A DNA stretch of 64,000 nucleotides from CAYUWM01 sp964448395 (lineage in GTDB: Bacteria > Chloroflexota > Dehalococcoidia > E44-bin15), in the NCBI GenBank assembly GCA_964448395.1, contig CAYUWM010000002.1:1-64000 (forward strand), in the 5' to 3' direction. Positions 35,538 through 44,066 of this stretch are shown one piece after another. A program made the position numbers and the translations under genes. Positions within the stretch are counted from its first letter, which is position 1. Each line of letters opens with the position of its first letter. Under the pieces are notes generated by a model, which was not told the origin of the DNA, made no database searches, and saw nothing but the letters and a program-made list of their open reading frames with translations.

Positions 35538-36539
35538 ATGAAGGCCCAGATCCTGAAGCAGATATCGCCGGTTGAGAACCATCCGCTGGAGCTGGTGGAA
35601 CTGCCGACCCCCGTGCCGGGACCCAGAGAGATACTGGTGAAGGTCTCGGCTTGCGGGGTGTGCCACACCGAGCTGGACGAGATCGAGGGGAGGCTCCAGC
35701 CGAACCTGCCGGTCATCCCCGGGCACGAGATCGTGGGCCGGGTGGAGGGCATGGGGGAAGAAGCGACCAGATACAGCATCGGCGACAGGGTCGGTATCGC
35801 GTGGATATACTCCGCCTGTGGCCAGTGCCGCTTCTGCCAGTCGGGGCGGGAGAACCTGTGCTACGACTTCAAGGGCACCGGCTGCCAGGCCGACGGCGGC
35901 TACGCCGAGTACACCGTCGTCTCGGAGGACTACGCCTACCCCATCCCCGACGTGTTTACCGATTCGCAGGCAGCACCCCTGCTGTGCGCCGGCGCCATCG
36001 GGTACCGCGACCTGATCCTTTCGGGAATCCGGTCGGGACAGAGCCTGGGACTGTTCGGCTTCGGGGCATCGGCCCACATCGTGATTCAGGCGGCCATCCA
36101 CTGGGACTGCCAGGTATTCGTGTTCACCAGGAGCGCGGAGCACCGCGAGCTGGCCCTGAAACTGGGAGCAGCGTGGGCCGGGCGCGCAGACGACGAACCG
36201 CCGCAGAAACTCGACTGCGCCATCGACTTCACCCCGATGGGGGAGACGGTTCCCAACGCGTTGAGGACGCTGGAGAAGGGGGGACGGCTGGTGATGGCGG
36301 TGATCCGCAAGAGGACGCCCATTCCACCTATGGACTACGCGCAGTTGCTGTGGGACGAGAAGGAACTCAAGAGCGTGGCCAACATCACCCGCAGGGACGT
36401 CGAGGAGTTCCTGCCACTGGCCGCCGAGATACCGGTGATCCCCGAGGTGCAGGAGTTCAGGCTGGGGCAGGCGAACGAAGCCCTGAATCTGCTCAAGCTG
36501 GGCAAGATACAGGGGGCCGCGGTGCTGCGTATGGATTGA
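35538..36539 (+). CDS. Zinc-dependent alcohol dehydrogenase
   Basis: A 333-residue medium-chain dehydrogenase. Catalytic zinc ligands are in ACGVCHTE and PGHE, the structural zinc motif is CGQCRFCQSGRENLC (~95-109), and the NAD(P) loop is GLFGFGASAH (~172). The sequence resembles the group with YADGGYAEY-like lids that oxidise simple alcohols or reduce aldehydes. No clear ribosome site precedes ATG 35538. It is convergent with the AOR operon (7-base gap), so a role in the same aldehyde/alcohol chemistry is plausible but inferred. Confidence 0.88.
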   Translation: MKAQILKQISPVENHPLELVELPTPVPGPREILVKVSACGVCHTELDEIEGRLQPNLPVIPGHEIVGRVEGMGEEATRYSIGDRVGIAWIYSACGQCRFCQSGRENLCYDFKGTGCQADGGYAEYTVVSEDYAYPIPDVFTDSQAAPLLCAGAIGYRDLILSGIRSGQSLGLFGFGASAHIVIQAAIHWDCQVFVFTRSAEHRELALKLGAAWAGRADDEPPQKLDCAIDFTPMGETVPNALRTLEKGGRLVMAVIRKRTPIPPMDYAQLLWDEKELKSVANITRRDVEEFLPLAAEIPVIPEVQEFRLGQANEALNLLKLGKIQGAAVLRMD

Positions 36540-36546
36540 GGCATAC

Positions 36547-37269
36547 TCAAAGCCCGTAAGCCCGACTAACAATTTCAATAGGGTGAGTTACCGCTAACCC
36601 TGTGCCCTGTCGAATCTGCATGTTGCACCCGGGGCACTCTGTAGCAACCAAATCAGCTGCTGACTCCGCGATTCCCTCAAACAGTGCCCGCCCTATTTCC
36701 ATCGATTTGGTGTAATTTATCCGCTTGCTGCCGAAAGTGCCACCCATACCACAGCACCCCCTCTCGATTCGATCCACTGAGAGACTCGGTATCAACCGCA
36801 TCAATTCGAGACGACGGTCAATTAGCTCCTCCCCCAGAGCCTTGAGATGGCAGGGGGCATGGTACACCACAGAGAGGTCAACCGGTTGAAAGTCGGTATT
36901 CAAAGCGTTGCTGGCCTTAAGTATCGCCAGGTATTCCATGATGTCATACGTCCGCAGGGAGACTTCCTCTGCTTCCTTACCTTCTAAATACCTCGGGTAA
37001 TCATGCTTTATCGCCAGGGCGCAGCTGGTGCAGGCGGTCACGATGTCGCAACCGGCCCCCGCCAGTGAGCGCACGTTGAACTCGGCATGTTTCAGAAAAT
37101 CGTGGAGGTTGCCAACGGCCAGCTGGGGAATGCCGCAGCACTTCTCGCCGAGCAATACCGGCTCAAAACCGAGATTCCTCAAGACTTGGATCGTGCTCTT
37201 GCCGACATCGGGGTCAATGTAGTTCGCCGTACAGCCGACGAAGTATACAATCTTCTTATGCTTCTTCAT
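36547..37269 (-). CDS. CCG-domain Fe-S protein (GlpC/HdrB-like)
   Basis: About 240 residues with two cysteine-rich CCG modules: CCGIPQLAVGN near residue 44 and CCGMGGTFG near residue 174, plus CTSC and CPGC motifs. This is the fold of heterodisulfide-reductase subunit B, GlpC and LutA, which bind special [4Fe-4S] clusters and pass electrons to thiols or quinones. I choose ATG 37269, which overlaps the upstream LUD gene by 14 bases; an in-frame ATG at 37323 is less likely. It is the last gene of the AOR operon. Confidence 0.85.
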   Translation of the reverse strand: MKKHKKIVYFVGCTANYIDPDVGKSTIQVLRNLGFEPVLLGEKCCGIPQLAVGNLHDFLKHAEFNVRSLAGAGCDIVTACTSCALAIKHDYPRYLEGKEAEEVSLRTYDIMEYLAILKASNALNTDFQPVDLSVVYHAPCHLKALGEELIDRRLELMRLIPSLSVDRIERGCCGMGGTFGSKRINYTKSMEIGRALFEGIAESAADLVATECPGCNMQIRQGTGLAVTHPIEIVSRAYGL

Positions 37270-38578
37270 GTCCCTTATACGTTTTCTCTGCACTAGACCT
37301 AAACCATTTGGATAGAGTCGCACGTTGAAACCGCGGTAGCTGTCTTTCCCTGCTGATGCCCAGCGTCTTCTCCTCCAGCCAGCGCATCAGCCGGTTATGC
37401 GTTGCCACATTGGCGAGCATGGGCACGGAGCTGCCCCACCTAGCCATCGTCTCGAAATTGGAAAGGAAGCTGTCGGCGATGGGGAGCCGGGTGCCGGCGC
37501 TGGCCTCGATCCTGGCGTCGAGTATCATTTCGGGCAGATCGATATCTAGGGGGCAATCAGCCCGACAGCTCTTACACTGAAGGCAGAGGTCAAGGGACGG
37601 GTTCTTACCGGTGACGAAGAAGTAGATGTATTCCTTGGGGCTCCACGGGGCGCCGTCCTCGAAGAAAGGGAAGGCGGGACAGCTTTTTATGCATGCGCGA
37701 CAGTCGATGCAAGTAATAAGCTCCGCATAGTAGCTGTTCAACAGCCGGCTCCTGCCATTATCGAATACAATGAGGTGGATTTTCCTTGCGGCTCGCTCGG
37801 TTGGGCCCTCGAATGGCAGGCTGTCGATGCTGGCTTCATGTCCGGCTCCGCCACGCAGGGACAGGGGCAGGGCCTCCCAGCCGAAGATCGCCATGCACAT
37901 CGTCTGGAAGACGGCGGCATCCATGTCCTCGACGATCTTGTCCAGGCTGGCGACGAGAATGAGCTTGTCGGCCTGAGTGAAGACCTCGCTGATATTGTGC
38001 ATGTGCTGGAGCAACACCACTGCCCCGTCCTTTGCCGATATGGCATTCACCCCCAGGAGCCCGGTGAAGCTCTTGCTGCCCTGCTTCCGCAAGCTCACCT
38101 CGCGGAGAGATACGAGGTCTGTTGATCGGTCGAAGGAGCCGAGAACAGGGTCAGATTCCATCGCGGGAAGCTGCCACGGCTTATCGAACCTGTTCTCGAA
38201 TGGCTGGAATTGGTCATTGTATGTCTCGATGACATCGAGGCCGGATGCAATCATGGCCGGCATCAGTTCCCTGGTAACCACAGCCGATCTACTTATGGCT
38301 ATCGGGGTGCCGTCGCTGATCGCTTTGATGGTCTGCACGGCCTGCGCGGCATCATCGGCAAGGGAGAATTCTACATCGGGGTGTGTGATCAGGCTGGCGC
38401 TCAGCTCTTCGCGGAGCGCGTCCAGGTGAGCCAGCGAGTGCTCACGAATCTCCTTAAGACGACTCTTAATATCCTCAACGCTGGGGTGGGGTGTCACGTG
38501 CTTGGGCTCCAGCAATGTTTTGGAGAAACGTCGTCTTTTACCGGTTGAATCGGGCTCCATTAACAGGATGGGCAGCAT
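37256..38578 (-). CDS. LUD-domain protein with 4Fe-4S ferredoxin domain (LutB-like)
   Basis: A 440-residue protein of the LutB type: a LUD domain (~20-250) with KQGSKSFTGLLGVNAISAKDGAV, then two [4Fe-4S] motifs, CIDCRACIKSCP near 293 and CLQCKSCRADCP near 334. LutABC oxidises L-lactate, but related sets handle other 2-hydroxy acids or transfer electrons to heterodisulfide-like partners. Here it is followed by a CCG protein and preceded by AOR, so it probably links aldehyde oxidation to an electron pool (inference). LutC is not present. ATG 38578 follows GGGGTGAGGA; ATG 38560 is an alternative. Confidence 0.85.
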   Translation of the reverse strand: MLPILLMEPDSTGKRRRFSKTLLEPKHVTPHPSVEDIKSRLKEIREHSLAHLDALREELSASLITHPDVEFSLADDAAQAVQTIKAISDGTPIAISRSAVVTRELMPAMIASGLDVIETYNDQFQPFENRFDKPWQLPAMESDPVLGSFDRSTDLVSLREVSLRKQGSKSFTGLLGVNAISAKDGAVVLLQHMHNISEVFTQADKLILVASLDKIVEDMDAAVFQTMCMAIFGWEALPLSLRGGAGHEASIDSLPFEGPTERAARKIHLIVFDNGRSRLLNSYYAELITCIDCRACIKSCPAFPFFEDGAPWSPKEYIYFFVTGKNPSLDLCLQCKSCRADCPLDIDLPEMILDARIEASAGTRLPIADSFLSNFETMARWGSSVPMLANVATHNRLMRWLEEKTLGISRERQLPRFQRATLSKWFRSSAEKTYKGHEEA

Positions 38579-38616
38579 TCCTCACCCCAAAGGCTATATC
38601 TCAAGCTCAGGCTCTT

Positions 38617-40623
38617 CTACTTCTTTCGTTTTCTCGGTTTAGGGTTATTCGCTGGAGCGGCCGCCGCTTCTTTCTCCGCCTTATCCAGCGTATCGGCGAC
38701 GTCCTTCATCCCCAGCCGCTCCAGCTCCTGCCTAGTGGGCTGGCGGGTCCAGGGGTCAATGCCCATCAGCTCGAAGTACCGGTTCGTTACCTCGGGCACC
38801 TTCCCAATGTCAATTGTGGCGCCCTTAAAACGCCCGTCCGGCCGGGGCTGGAGTATCTTGAAGGGTATCTCCTCCTTCTCGCCGAAGGCACGCTCACACA
38901 GTTTGATATACGCAAACTCCAGCAGCCGCCTCCTCCTGTGGGCATCGACGAGCGTCCCGGTGGTGCACTTGGTGCCGGTGGCAGCGGTGATGGCCTTAGC
39001 TACCTCCTCGGGACCCCACCACATCATGCCATGCGCGACCCTGTCGGACAGCCAGTCGCAGTGCCCGCTGATATCGCACACCGAAATGGCGGTCTCGTTG
39101 ACCACCGAGTAGTCGGCGTAGTGCGCCCAGTTATCCTCCTTCCATGAGTCCCGGTCGCCGGTGGTTTTCTCCGCAAAGTCGGAGGTGAAGTCAAAGACGT
39201 ATTTCTGGGTCTCTTCATCGGATAGACCCAACTCGCGGTACAGAGGATAGATGGCGTATACATCGGCCGCCGGGGGGTGTATCCACACGTCCGAGGCCCC
39301 GGGTATCATCCAGATGCCAGCGGTTGTTCCTATGGGTGCGAAGCCCGGATGTACATTCTGGTTCCTGAACTGAATCGCGTAGTTGATGGAACCCCTTCCT
39401 AATCTCTGGGCGGCGGGCACGATGCCGTCGGCCAGCATCTCGCCGAAGCCCTCTCTTTTAGCGGTCTTCTCGACGACAGCCCTGCAGGCCTCCTCGCTGC
39501 CCCATTCCATGGGAATTCCATCAGTATCGGCGGCGGTGATGATTCCCCTCTCATACAGGTCCATCAGCCATGTAGTGATGCCGGTGGCGCACAGGGTCTC
39601 CATCCCGTAGCGCTGGCACAGCTGGTTGACCCTCCAGAAAACCTTGAGGTCCTTGTTCTTCACCGCGTACCGGAATCCAGTGTACCACATGCAGGTACCG
39701 CCGCCACCCAAGCCGTCCACATCGTAATTATCGTGGCACTGAACCGGGCAGAAGGCGCACCCGATACGCCCCACCATGTATTTATCGATGAAGTCGGTTA
39801 TGTGCTCTTCTTTCTTCCGCGGGGGGACCACGAAGGAGTCGAAGTTGCCCCAGCACATCATATCCTGCTCCATGTAGAGGTCATAGTGAACGGATACCCC
39901 CTCCCGGTTCAATACCTTGACGGTATGGCGGCCCAGCCCCTCGGTGTAATATTCGTAGAACTGCTTCCACAGATCCATGAAAGCCTGGGGATCAGCTATC
40001 TTAAGCCCCTTGGTCCCGCGCACGGCCACCGCCTTCAGGTTCTTCGACCCCATGACGGCGCCGTGGCCTACCCTGGAGGCGGTATGCTCGATGTCATGCA
40101 GCACCATGGCGAATGCAACCTGGTTCTCCCCAGCGGGGCCGATACAGGCGATCTGGACGTCGGGGTCCTTGAGCTCCTGCTTGATCATCGTCTGCGTATC
40201 GGCCACGTCCTTGCCCCACAGGTGCCTGGCATCCCTGATCTCCACCTCGTCGTTGTTGATGAACAGGTACACCGGCTCCTCGGCCTTCCCGGTGATGACG
40301 ATGTGGTCATACCCGGCGAACTTCATCTCGGAGGGGAACTGGCCTCCCATTCCGGCATTGCCTATGGTCTTGTTGGTGTACAGCGGCGACTTGGCTATTA
40401 CCACGCACTTGTTTCCCAGCAGTGTCCCGGTCAGGGGGCCGGTGCTAAAGATGAGCATGTTCTGCGGGTCGGTCCCGGTGACATCGGGGGGGACTCCGTC
40501 CCACAGTATCCTGGTGCCGATGCTGAGGCCACCGATGTAATCCCGCACGTAGCTTGAAGTGGGCTCTCTTTCAACCTTTCGGTCGGTTAAATCCACCCTG
40601 AGTATCGTTCCTGCGTTGGACAT
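38617..40623 (-). CDS. aor: Aldehyde:ferredoxin oxidoreductase
   Basis: A 668-residue tungsten/molybdenum pterin enzyme oxidising aldehydes to acids with ferredoxin as acceptor, or reducing acids. The N-terminal domain has LRVDLTDRKVE, the YIGGLSIGTRIL loop, FSTGPLTGT and GAVMGSKNLKAVAV, which bind the bis-pterin cofactor. The cluster motif is CAFCPVQC near residues 288-296. A lysine-rich tail (ending KPRKRKK) is unusual. The gene directly follows its ferredoxin subunit with one base between them. WtpA and a TOBE protein at 62.8-64 kb would supply the metal oxoanion, so tungsten is the likely cofactor (inference). Confidence 0.93.
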   Translation of the reverse strand: MSNAGTILRVDLTDRKVEREPTSSYVRDYIGGLSIGTRILWDGVPPDVTGTDPQNMLIFSTGPLTGTLLGNKCVVIAKSPLYTNKTIGNAGMGGQFPSEMKFAGYDHIVITGKAEEPVYLFINNDEVEIRDARHLWGKDVADTQTMIKQELKDPDVQIACIGPAGENQVAFAMVLHDIEHTASRVGHGAVMGSKNLKAVAVRGTKGLKIADPQAFMDLWKQFYEYYTEGLGRHTVKVLNREGVSVHYDLYMEQDMMCWGNFDSFVVPPRKKEEHITDFIDKYMVGRIGCAFCPVQCHDNYDVDGLGGGGTCMWYTGFRYAVKNKDLKVFWRVNQLCQRYGMETLCATGITTWLMDLYERGIITAADTDGIPMEWGSEEACRAVVEKTAKREGFGEMLADGIVPAAQRLGRGSINYAIQFRNQNVHPGFAPIGTTAGIWMIPGASDVWIHPPAADVYAIYPLYRELGLSDEETQKYVFDFTSDFAEKTTGDRDSWKEDNWAHYADYSVVNETAISVCDISGHCDWLSDRVAHGMMWWGPEEVAKAITAATGTKCTTGTLVDAHRRRRLLEFAYIKLCERAFGEKEEIPFKILQPRPDGRFKGATIDIGKVPEVTNRYFELMGIDPWTRQPTRQELERLGMKDVADTLDKAEKEAAAAPANNPKPRKRKK

Positions 40624-40624
40624 C

Positions 40625-41113
40625 TTACGCTACCTCCCTCTTGGCCATATCGAGGTACTTCCCCACCTTAGCGCGGGCCAGTGATATCCCCACCTTTTCA
40701 CTTTGAAGATACTTCAAAGCCTCGGTGTAGCAGTACTTGACGCACTGGGGCTCGTCGAGGCCGGCGCACAGGTCGCATTTCATGGCTACACCGCTCTCTG
40801 TATCTACTACTATTGCGCCCACCGGGCAGGCTATCTCGCACAACCTGCAGCCGATACATTTCTGTTCGTCGACGATCTTTACGCCGGCGTCGTTTTCGCT
40901 TATAGCACCCGTGGGGCATACCGCCTTGCAGAAGGCCTCCTCGCACTGCAGGCAGGATACGCGGACGCTGTAACGGATCTGGTTCTCCACCGTAATCACC
41001 ACCTTCCCCCTTGCCTTCACCGGGTTGAACTCCCCCTCTTTAACGAAGCTGCAAATAGCTTCACAGACCCTGCAACCGGTACACTTCGTCGGGTCCCACA
41101 CGATCCTTTTCAT
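40625..41113 (-). CDS. Ferredoxin-type electron-transfer subunit, four [4Fe-4S] motifs
   Basis: A 162-residue HycB/DmsB-like ferredoxin with four cysteine clusters: CTGCRVCEAIC, CLQCEEAFCKAVCP, CIGCRLCEIACP and the CDLC...CVKYC set near the end, so it can carry four [4Fe-4S] clusters. It is the first gene of the minus-strand operon, immediately before AOR, and should take electrons from it. The ATG follows AAAGGGAGA. A promoter candidate lies 48-76 bases upstream. Confidence 0.92.
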   Translation of the reverse strand: MKRIVWDPTKCTGCRVCEAICSFVKEGEFNPVKARGKVVITVENQIRYSVRVSCLQCEEAFCKAVCPTGAISENDAGVKIVDEQKCIGCRLCEIACPVGAIVVDTESGVAMKCDLCAGLDEPQCVKYCYTEALKYLQSEKVGISLARAKVGKYLDMAKREVA

Positions 41114-41160
41114 GATTCTAATCTCCCTTTGAAAATAATCTTCCTCCTTGAAGTGAATTT

Positions 41161-41189
41161 ATAATGCACCCATAAGCCTCACTAGTCAA
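41161..41189 (-). promoter_or_regulatory. Promoter candidate for the ferredoxin-AOR operon
   Basis: On the minus strand, TTGACT (41189-41184) and CATTAT (41166-41161) are 17 bases apart. The -10 is weak, which fits an operon needing activation, perhaps by the divergent HTH-receiver protein. Confidence 0.4.
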
Positions 41190-41275
41190 TTTCCTCTATC
41201 CTACTTAAACCTCACTTTTCCTCTCAATTCTAGTAGAACAACGAGGGTTCCTACCTACACGGCCGCCCATGTTTG

Positions 41276-41304
41276 TTGACATTTTACTCGTGTTGAGCTA
41301 TATA
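41276..41304 (+). promoter_or_regulatory. Promoter for the HTH-receiver regulator
   Basis: TTGACA (41276-41281), 17-base spacer, TATATA (41299-41304). Predicted start about 50 bases before ATG 41361, in an AT-rich 247-base divergent region. Confidence 0.55.
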
Positions 41305-41360
41305 GAATGATATAACCTTACAAAAGTTATCTAATCCTACACACTGTCGATAGAAAACTG

Positions 41361-41903
41361 ATGGACGAAAAGAAAGCTGGCATGCTAACGGTCAAGGAGG
41401 TGGCTGATCTGCTCCACGTACATATCAACACCGTGAGGAGGTGGTGCGATCAGGGTCTACTGAAAACGCAGCGCGTTGGGCCACGGGGGGATAGAAGGTT
41501 CCGGCCTGAGGATATCGATAGATTCCTCGCTTCGGGTGGGAAGGTTCGCCATCAGGATACGGTTCTCATCATTGAAGATAATCCTGAAATCCTAGAATTC
41601 TTGAAAGATATAGCCGAGAAACAGGGTTATGCGGTCAGTGCCTGTGCCACCAGTGACGAGGCCCTGCACGAAATCGAAAAGAAACATTTCGGCCTCATCC
41701 TCTTTGATTTAGCCCTACCCAAGCAAAGCGGTCTGGAAGTACTTAGGGCTGCAAGAACCAGGGAACAGAAAGTGGCGGTTGCTGTCATCGCCGGGTATCT
41801 CGGTGACTTTGCCGATCTGGGCCCTCTGTTCTTTGTACGGGATCCCTTCGACACCGACAGCATCGTCGAGGTTCTCAATGAGACACTGGGTACAGGGCAA
41901 TAA
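41361..41903 (+). CDS. MerR/excisionase-type HTH fused to a degenerate receiver domain
   Basis: A 180-residue regulator. Residues 8-57 form a helix-turn-helix of the MerR/excisionase (BldC-like) type (LTVKEVADLLHVHINTVRRW to RRFRPEDIDRFL). Residues ~66-178 form a CheY-like receiver with E72-D73 and D116 (LILFDLALP). The conserved Thr/Ser is A144 and the conserved Lys-Pro is D161-P162, so normal phosphorylation switching is unlikely. The HTH is N-terminal, opposite to most response regulators. It is divergent from the AOR operon and probably controls it (inference). No cognate kinase is adjacent; the PAS kinases are 25 kb away. Confidence 0.85.
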   Translation: MDEKKAGMLTVKEVADLLHVHINTVRRWCDQGLLKTQRVGPRGDRRFRPEDIDRFLASGGKVRHQDTVLIIEDNPEILEFLKDIAEKQGYAVSACATSDEALHEIEKKHFGLILFDLALPKQSGLEVLRAARTREQKVAVAVIAGYLGDFADLGPLFFVRDPFDTDSIVEVLNETLGTGQ

Positions 41904-41916
41904 TCCTTCGGCCTAT

Positions 41917-41945
41917 TTGCCTTTATCGACTTGCCGTAGTATAAT
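41917..41945 (+). promoter_or_regulatory. Promoter for the small membrane-protein pair
   Basis: TTGCCT (41917-41922), 17 bases, TATAAT (41940-41945). A second TATAAT at 41968-41973 within a repeated GTAGTATAAT, 28 bases downstream, may be an alternative start. Confidence 0.5.
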
Positions 41946-41993
41946 TCTGCCCGTTGCACTGATGTAGTATAATAAGGACTCAGGGGGTGAGTA

Positions 41994-42275
41994 ATGACCC
42001 TTGCGGAACTACGCGATCTATTCATTATCATATTTGCAGTAGCAGGCATCGGGGCTGCCGTCTTCGTCTCCCTGATGACCTTCGCGCTCTACCGCAAGCT
42101 GCGCGACATCCTCGACTCGGGAAGGGCTATCACCGGCGATATCCACAACATAACATCTTCGGTATCCCAGGACCTGGTGAAGCCGCTGGCCAGCATCTCC
42201 GGCATAGTGCAGGGGGTTGCCAAGGTATTGGAATTCCTGTTCGAGAGGAAAAAGGAGGATAAAGATGGCAGATAA
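41994..42275 (+). CDS. Small single-span membrane protein (DUF948-like)
   Basis: A 93-residue protein with one N-terminal membrane helix (~residues 9-33, IIIFAVAGIGAAVFVSLMTF) and an amphipathic, coiled-coil-like remainder ending in KKEDKDGR. It resembles DUF948-type envelope proteins, which often sit next to YtxH-like proteins, as here. The function is unknown, probably envelope- or stress-related. ATG 41994 follows GGGGGTGAG; it overlaps the next gene by 11 bases. Confidence 0.72.
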   Translation: MTLAELRDLFIIIFAVAGIGAAVFVSLMTFALYRKLRDILDSGRAITGDIHNITSSVSQDLVKPLASISGIVQGVAKVLEFLFERKKEDKDGR

Positions 42276-42531
42276 GGGCTCCGGCCTCCTGACCGGGGTG
42301 ATCATCGGAGCGGTGGTCGGCGCCGCGGTCACCTTCTGGCTGGTGGAACGCTCCAACCGCCCGGGACGTCGCGGAATCGGGGGGCGCGGTGGCATCATCG
42401 GGTTCCTCAAAGACGAGGTGTTCGGCGGGGTGCGGGACTACATCCAGCAGGCCATCGACCAGGGAAGGGAGACCGCCGAGAGCACCCGTTCCGATATCGA
42501 GGAGAGGTTCAGGGAGGAACAGGAAGAGTAA
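42265..42531 (+). CDS. YtxH-like small membrane-associated protein
   Basis: An 88-residue protein with a glycine-rich N-terminal membrane helix (LLTGVIIGAVVGAAVTFWLV) followed by a basic RPGRRG segment and a charged helical tail (IEERFREEQEE). This is the YtxH layout (general stress protein family). The start is ATG 42265 with AAAGGAGGAT, inside the end of the previous gene. Followed by a bidirectional terminator shared with pheA. Confidence 0.75.
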   Translation: MADKGSGLLTGVIIGAVVGAAVTFWLVERSNRPGRRGIGGRGGIIGFLKDEVFGGVRDYIQQAIDQGRETAESTRSDIEERFREEQEE

Positions 42532-42559
42532 TAAAGAATCGTTCCGGTGAAAAAAGACG

Positions 42560-42590
42560 CAGGGGGGCGAAGGCCTCCCTGTTTATTTAT
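42560..42590. terminator. Bidirectional terminator between ytxH-like gene and pheA
   Basis: Hairpin CAGGGGGGC / GCCTCCCTG (42560-42581, one G-T pair, four-base loop). TTTATTTAT follows on the plus strand and a run of six A's (42550-42555) precedes it, giving a T-run for the minus strand. The pheA stop codon lies directly beside the stem. Confidence 0.75.
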
Positions 42591-43407
42591 ACCTGGGGTA
42601 AGAGCCGAATATCTTGAACAGCGAAGCCTTTTGTCGCACGCCTTCAAGTGCTTCGCTCACCGGCGCATCCTCTCGGTGCCCTTCAAAGTCAATGAGAAAG
42701 AAATACCTCCCCAGGCTCTCCTTGGAGGGACGGGACTCCACCTTGGCCAGATTGATGTTACGCTGGGAGAACTCCTGCAGCACCTCCACCAGCGCGCCCG
42801 GACGGTCGTCGTCGAATGAGAAACAGACGGAGGTCTTATCGGCACCGGTGGGGGGATGGTCTTCAGCGGCAAGTACCACGAAGCGGGTGACGTTGGAGGA
42901 ACGATCCTGAATCTCCTTGGCCAGTACATCCGCGCCATAGAGCTCCGCGGCGCGCCCGGTGCCGATGGCCGCCGCCGGGGTGGAGGCCTCCATCATGTCC
43001 TGCACCGCGGCAGCATTCGACAGTGCGGCTACCACCTCCGCCTTTGGCAGTATTCGCTCCACGAATCGGCGGCACTGCCCCAACGACTGGGGATGGGAGT
43101 AGAGAATCTTAACATCGCTGATCTCGGTCCCCGGTTTGACCAGCAGGTGATGCTTAACCGGCAGGACCAGCTCCTTGCATATGAGCAAAGTTGAATCGTG
43201 AATCAGCAGGTCGAGGGTGTCGGTAACTGAACCTTCCAGGCTGTTCTCGATGGGGACCACCCCCTCCTCCGCCATGCCCGACGATACAGCCGACGCCACA
43301 CCAGGTATGGTGGGTACTGAAATAAGCTGAGCCCCTTTGTCGTACAGGAGTGCCGCTTCCTCGGTGAAGGTGCCTGGAGGCCCCAGGTAAGCGATTTTCT
43401 TGCCCAT
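42583..43407 (-). CDS. pheA: Prephenate dehydratase
   Basis: A 274-residue monofunctional prephenate dehydratase (prephenate to phenylpyruvate). The PDT domain has YLGPPGTFTEEAA, VPIENSLEGSV and SNVTRFVVL (the TRF catalytic motif); a C-terminal ACT domain (DDRPGALVEVLQEFSQRNINL) contains the ESRPS motif for phenylalanine feedback. It is the last gene of a minus-strand run after uspA and two trkA-type genes, 2 bases behind the second, although no functional link is evident. It ends at a good terminator. Confidence 0.95.
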   Translation of the reverse strand: MGKKIAYLGPPGTFTEEAALLYDKGAQLISVPTIPGVASAVSSGMAEEGVVPIENSLEGSVTDTLDLLIHDSTLLICKELVLPVKHHLLVKPGTEISDVKILYSHPQSLGQCRRFVERILPKAEVVAALSNAAAVQDMMEASTPAAAIGTGRAAELYGADVLAKEIQDRSSNVTRFVVLAAEDHPPTGADKTSVCFSFDDDRPGALVEVLQEFSQRNINLAKVESRPSKESLGRYFFLIDFEGHREDAPVSEALEGVRQKASLFKIFGSYPRYK

Positions 43408-43409
43408 AC

Positions 43410-44066
43410 CTACCCTGTAAACGCGACTCTCAGCGCCTGTTCCACCTCCGGCTGGGTCATCGCTATTATCTGAGCCGCAGGCTTGATAACGGTCTCGCTG
43501 GTAGGCACGCGAGCTGAACCCTTGCCGATGATCATGACGACCATACTATTGGGAGGAAGGTTGATCTCACTTAGCTTCTTGCCCACCGCCGGTGAACCTT
43601 CGGGGACCTTGACCTCCACCAGCTCCAGGTTGCCCTCCTTCAGGGTCAGCAGGTGGACCAGCGGGTTGATTGGCAGCTCCTCCTCGATGTGCTCCAGTAT
43701 CAAGTTGGTGCTACTTATGGTGACATCGATGCCCAGTTTCTTGAACAACACCTCATTCCTGGGGTTACTGATCCGCGCGATGGTGCGGGGCACATTGAAC
43801 TTGTGCTTCGCCACCTGGCAGGCAACCAGGTTATCCTCGTCCTCATCGGTCACTGCTATGAGCAGGTCCGCCCGTTCCGTGCCCACATCCTCCAGCGTGC
43901 GCGCCTCGCACCCATCGCCGCGCATCACCACACTGCCCAGGTCCTCACAGATGGCCCCGCACTTGTCCGGGTCCTTCTCCAAGATCAACAGCTCATGCCC
44001 CTCGCTCAGCAGGGCTACGGAGAGGTAATAGCCCACCTTTCCACCACCTACTACTACTATGTACAT
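43410..44066 (-). CDS. TrkA-type K+ channel/transport regulator (RCK-N plus RCK-C)
   Basis: A 218-residue cytosolic regulatory subunit. MYIVVVGGGKVGYYLSVALL is the NAD-binding Rossmann loop of the TrkA-N (RCK) domain, ending near residue 135, and a TrkA-C domain follows (~140-218, ELVEVKVPEGSPAVGKKLSEI). TrkA units gate Trk/Ktr K+ transporters or channels in response to NAD(H) or c-di-AMP. It lies directly after a second, shorter TrkA-N protein, and a channel-like membrane protein is nearby. No TrkH/KtrB pore gene is in the window. Confidence 0.9.
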   Translation of the reverse strand: MYIVVVGGGKVGYYLSVALLSEGHELLILEKDPDKCGAICEDLGSVVMRGDGCEARTLEDVGTERADLLIAVTDEDEDNLVACQVAKHKFNVPRTIARISNPRNEVLFKKLGIDVTISSTNLILEHIEEELPINPLVHLLTLKEGNLELVEVKVPEGSPAVGKKLSEINLPPNSMVVMIIGKGSARVPTSETVIKPAAQIIAMTQPEVEQALRVAFTG

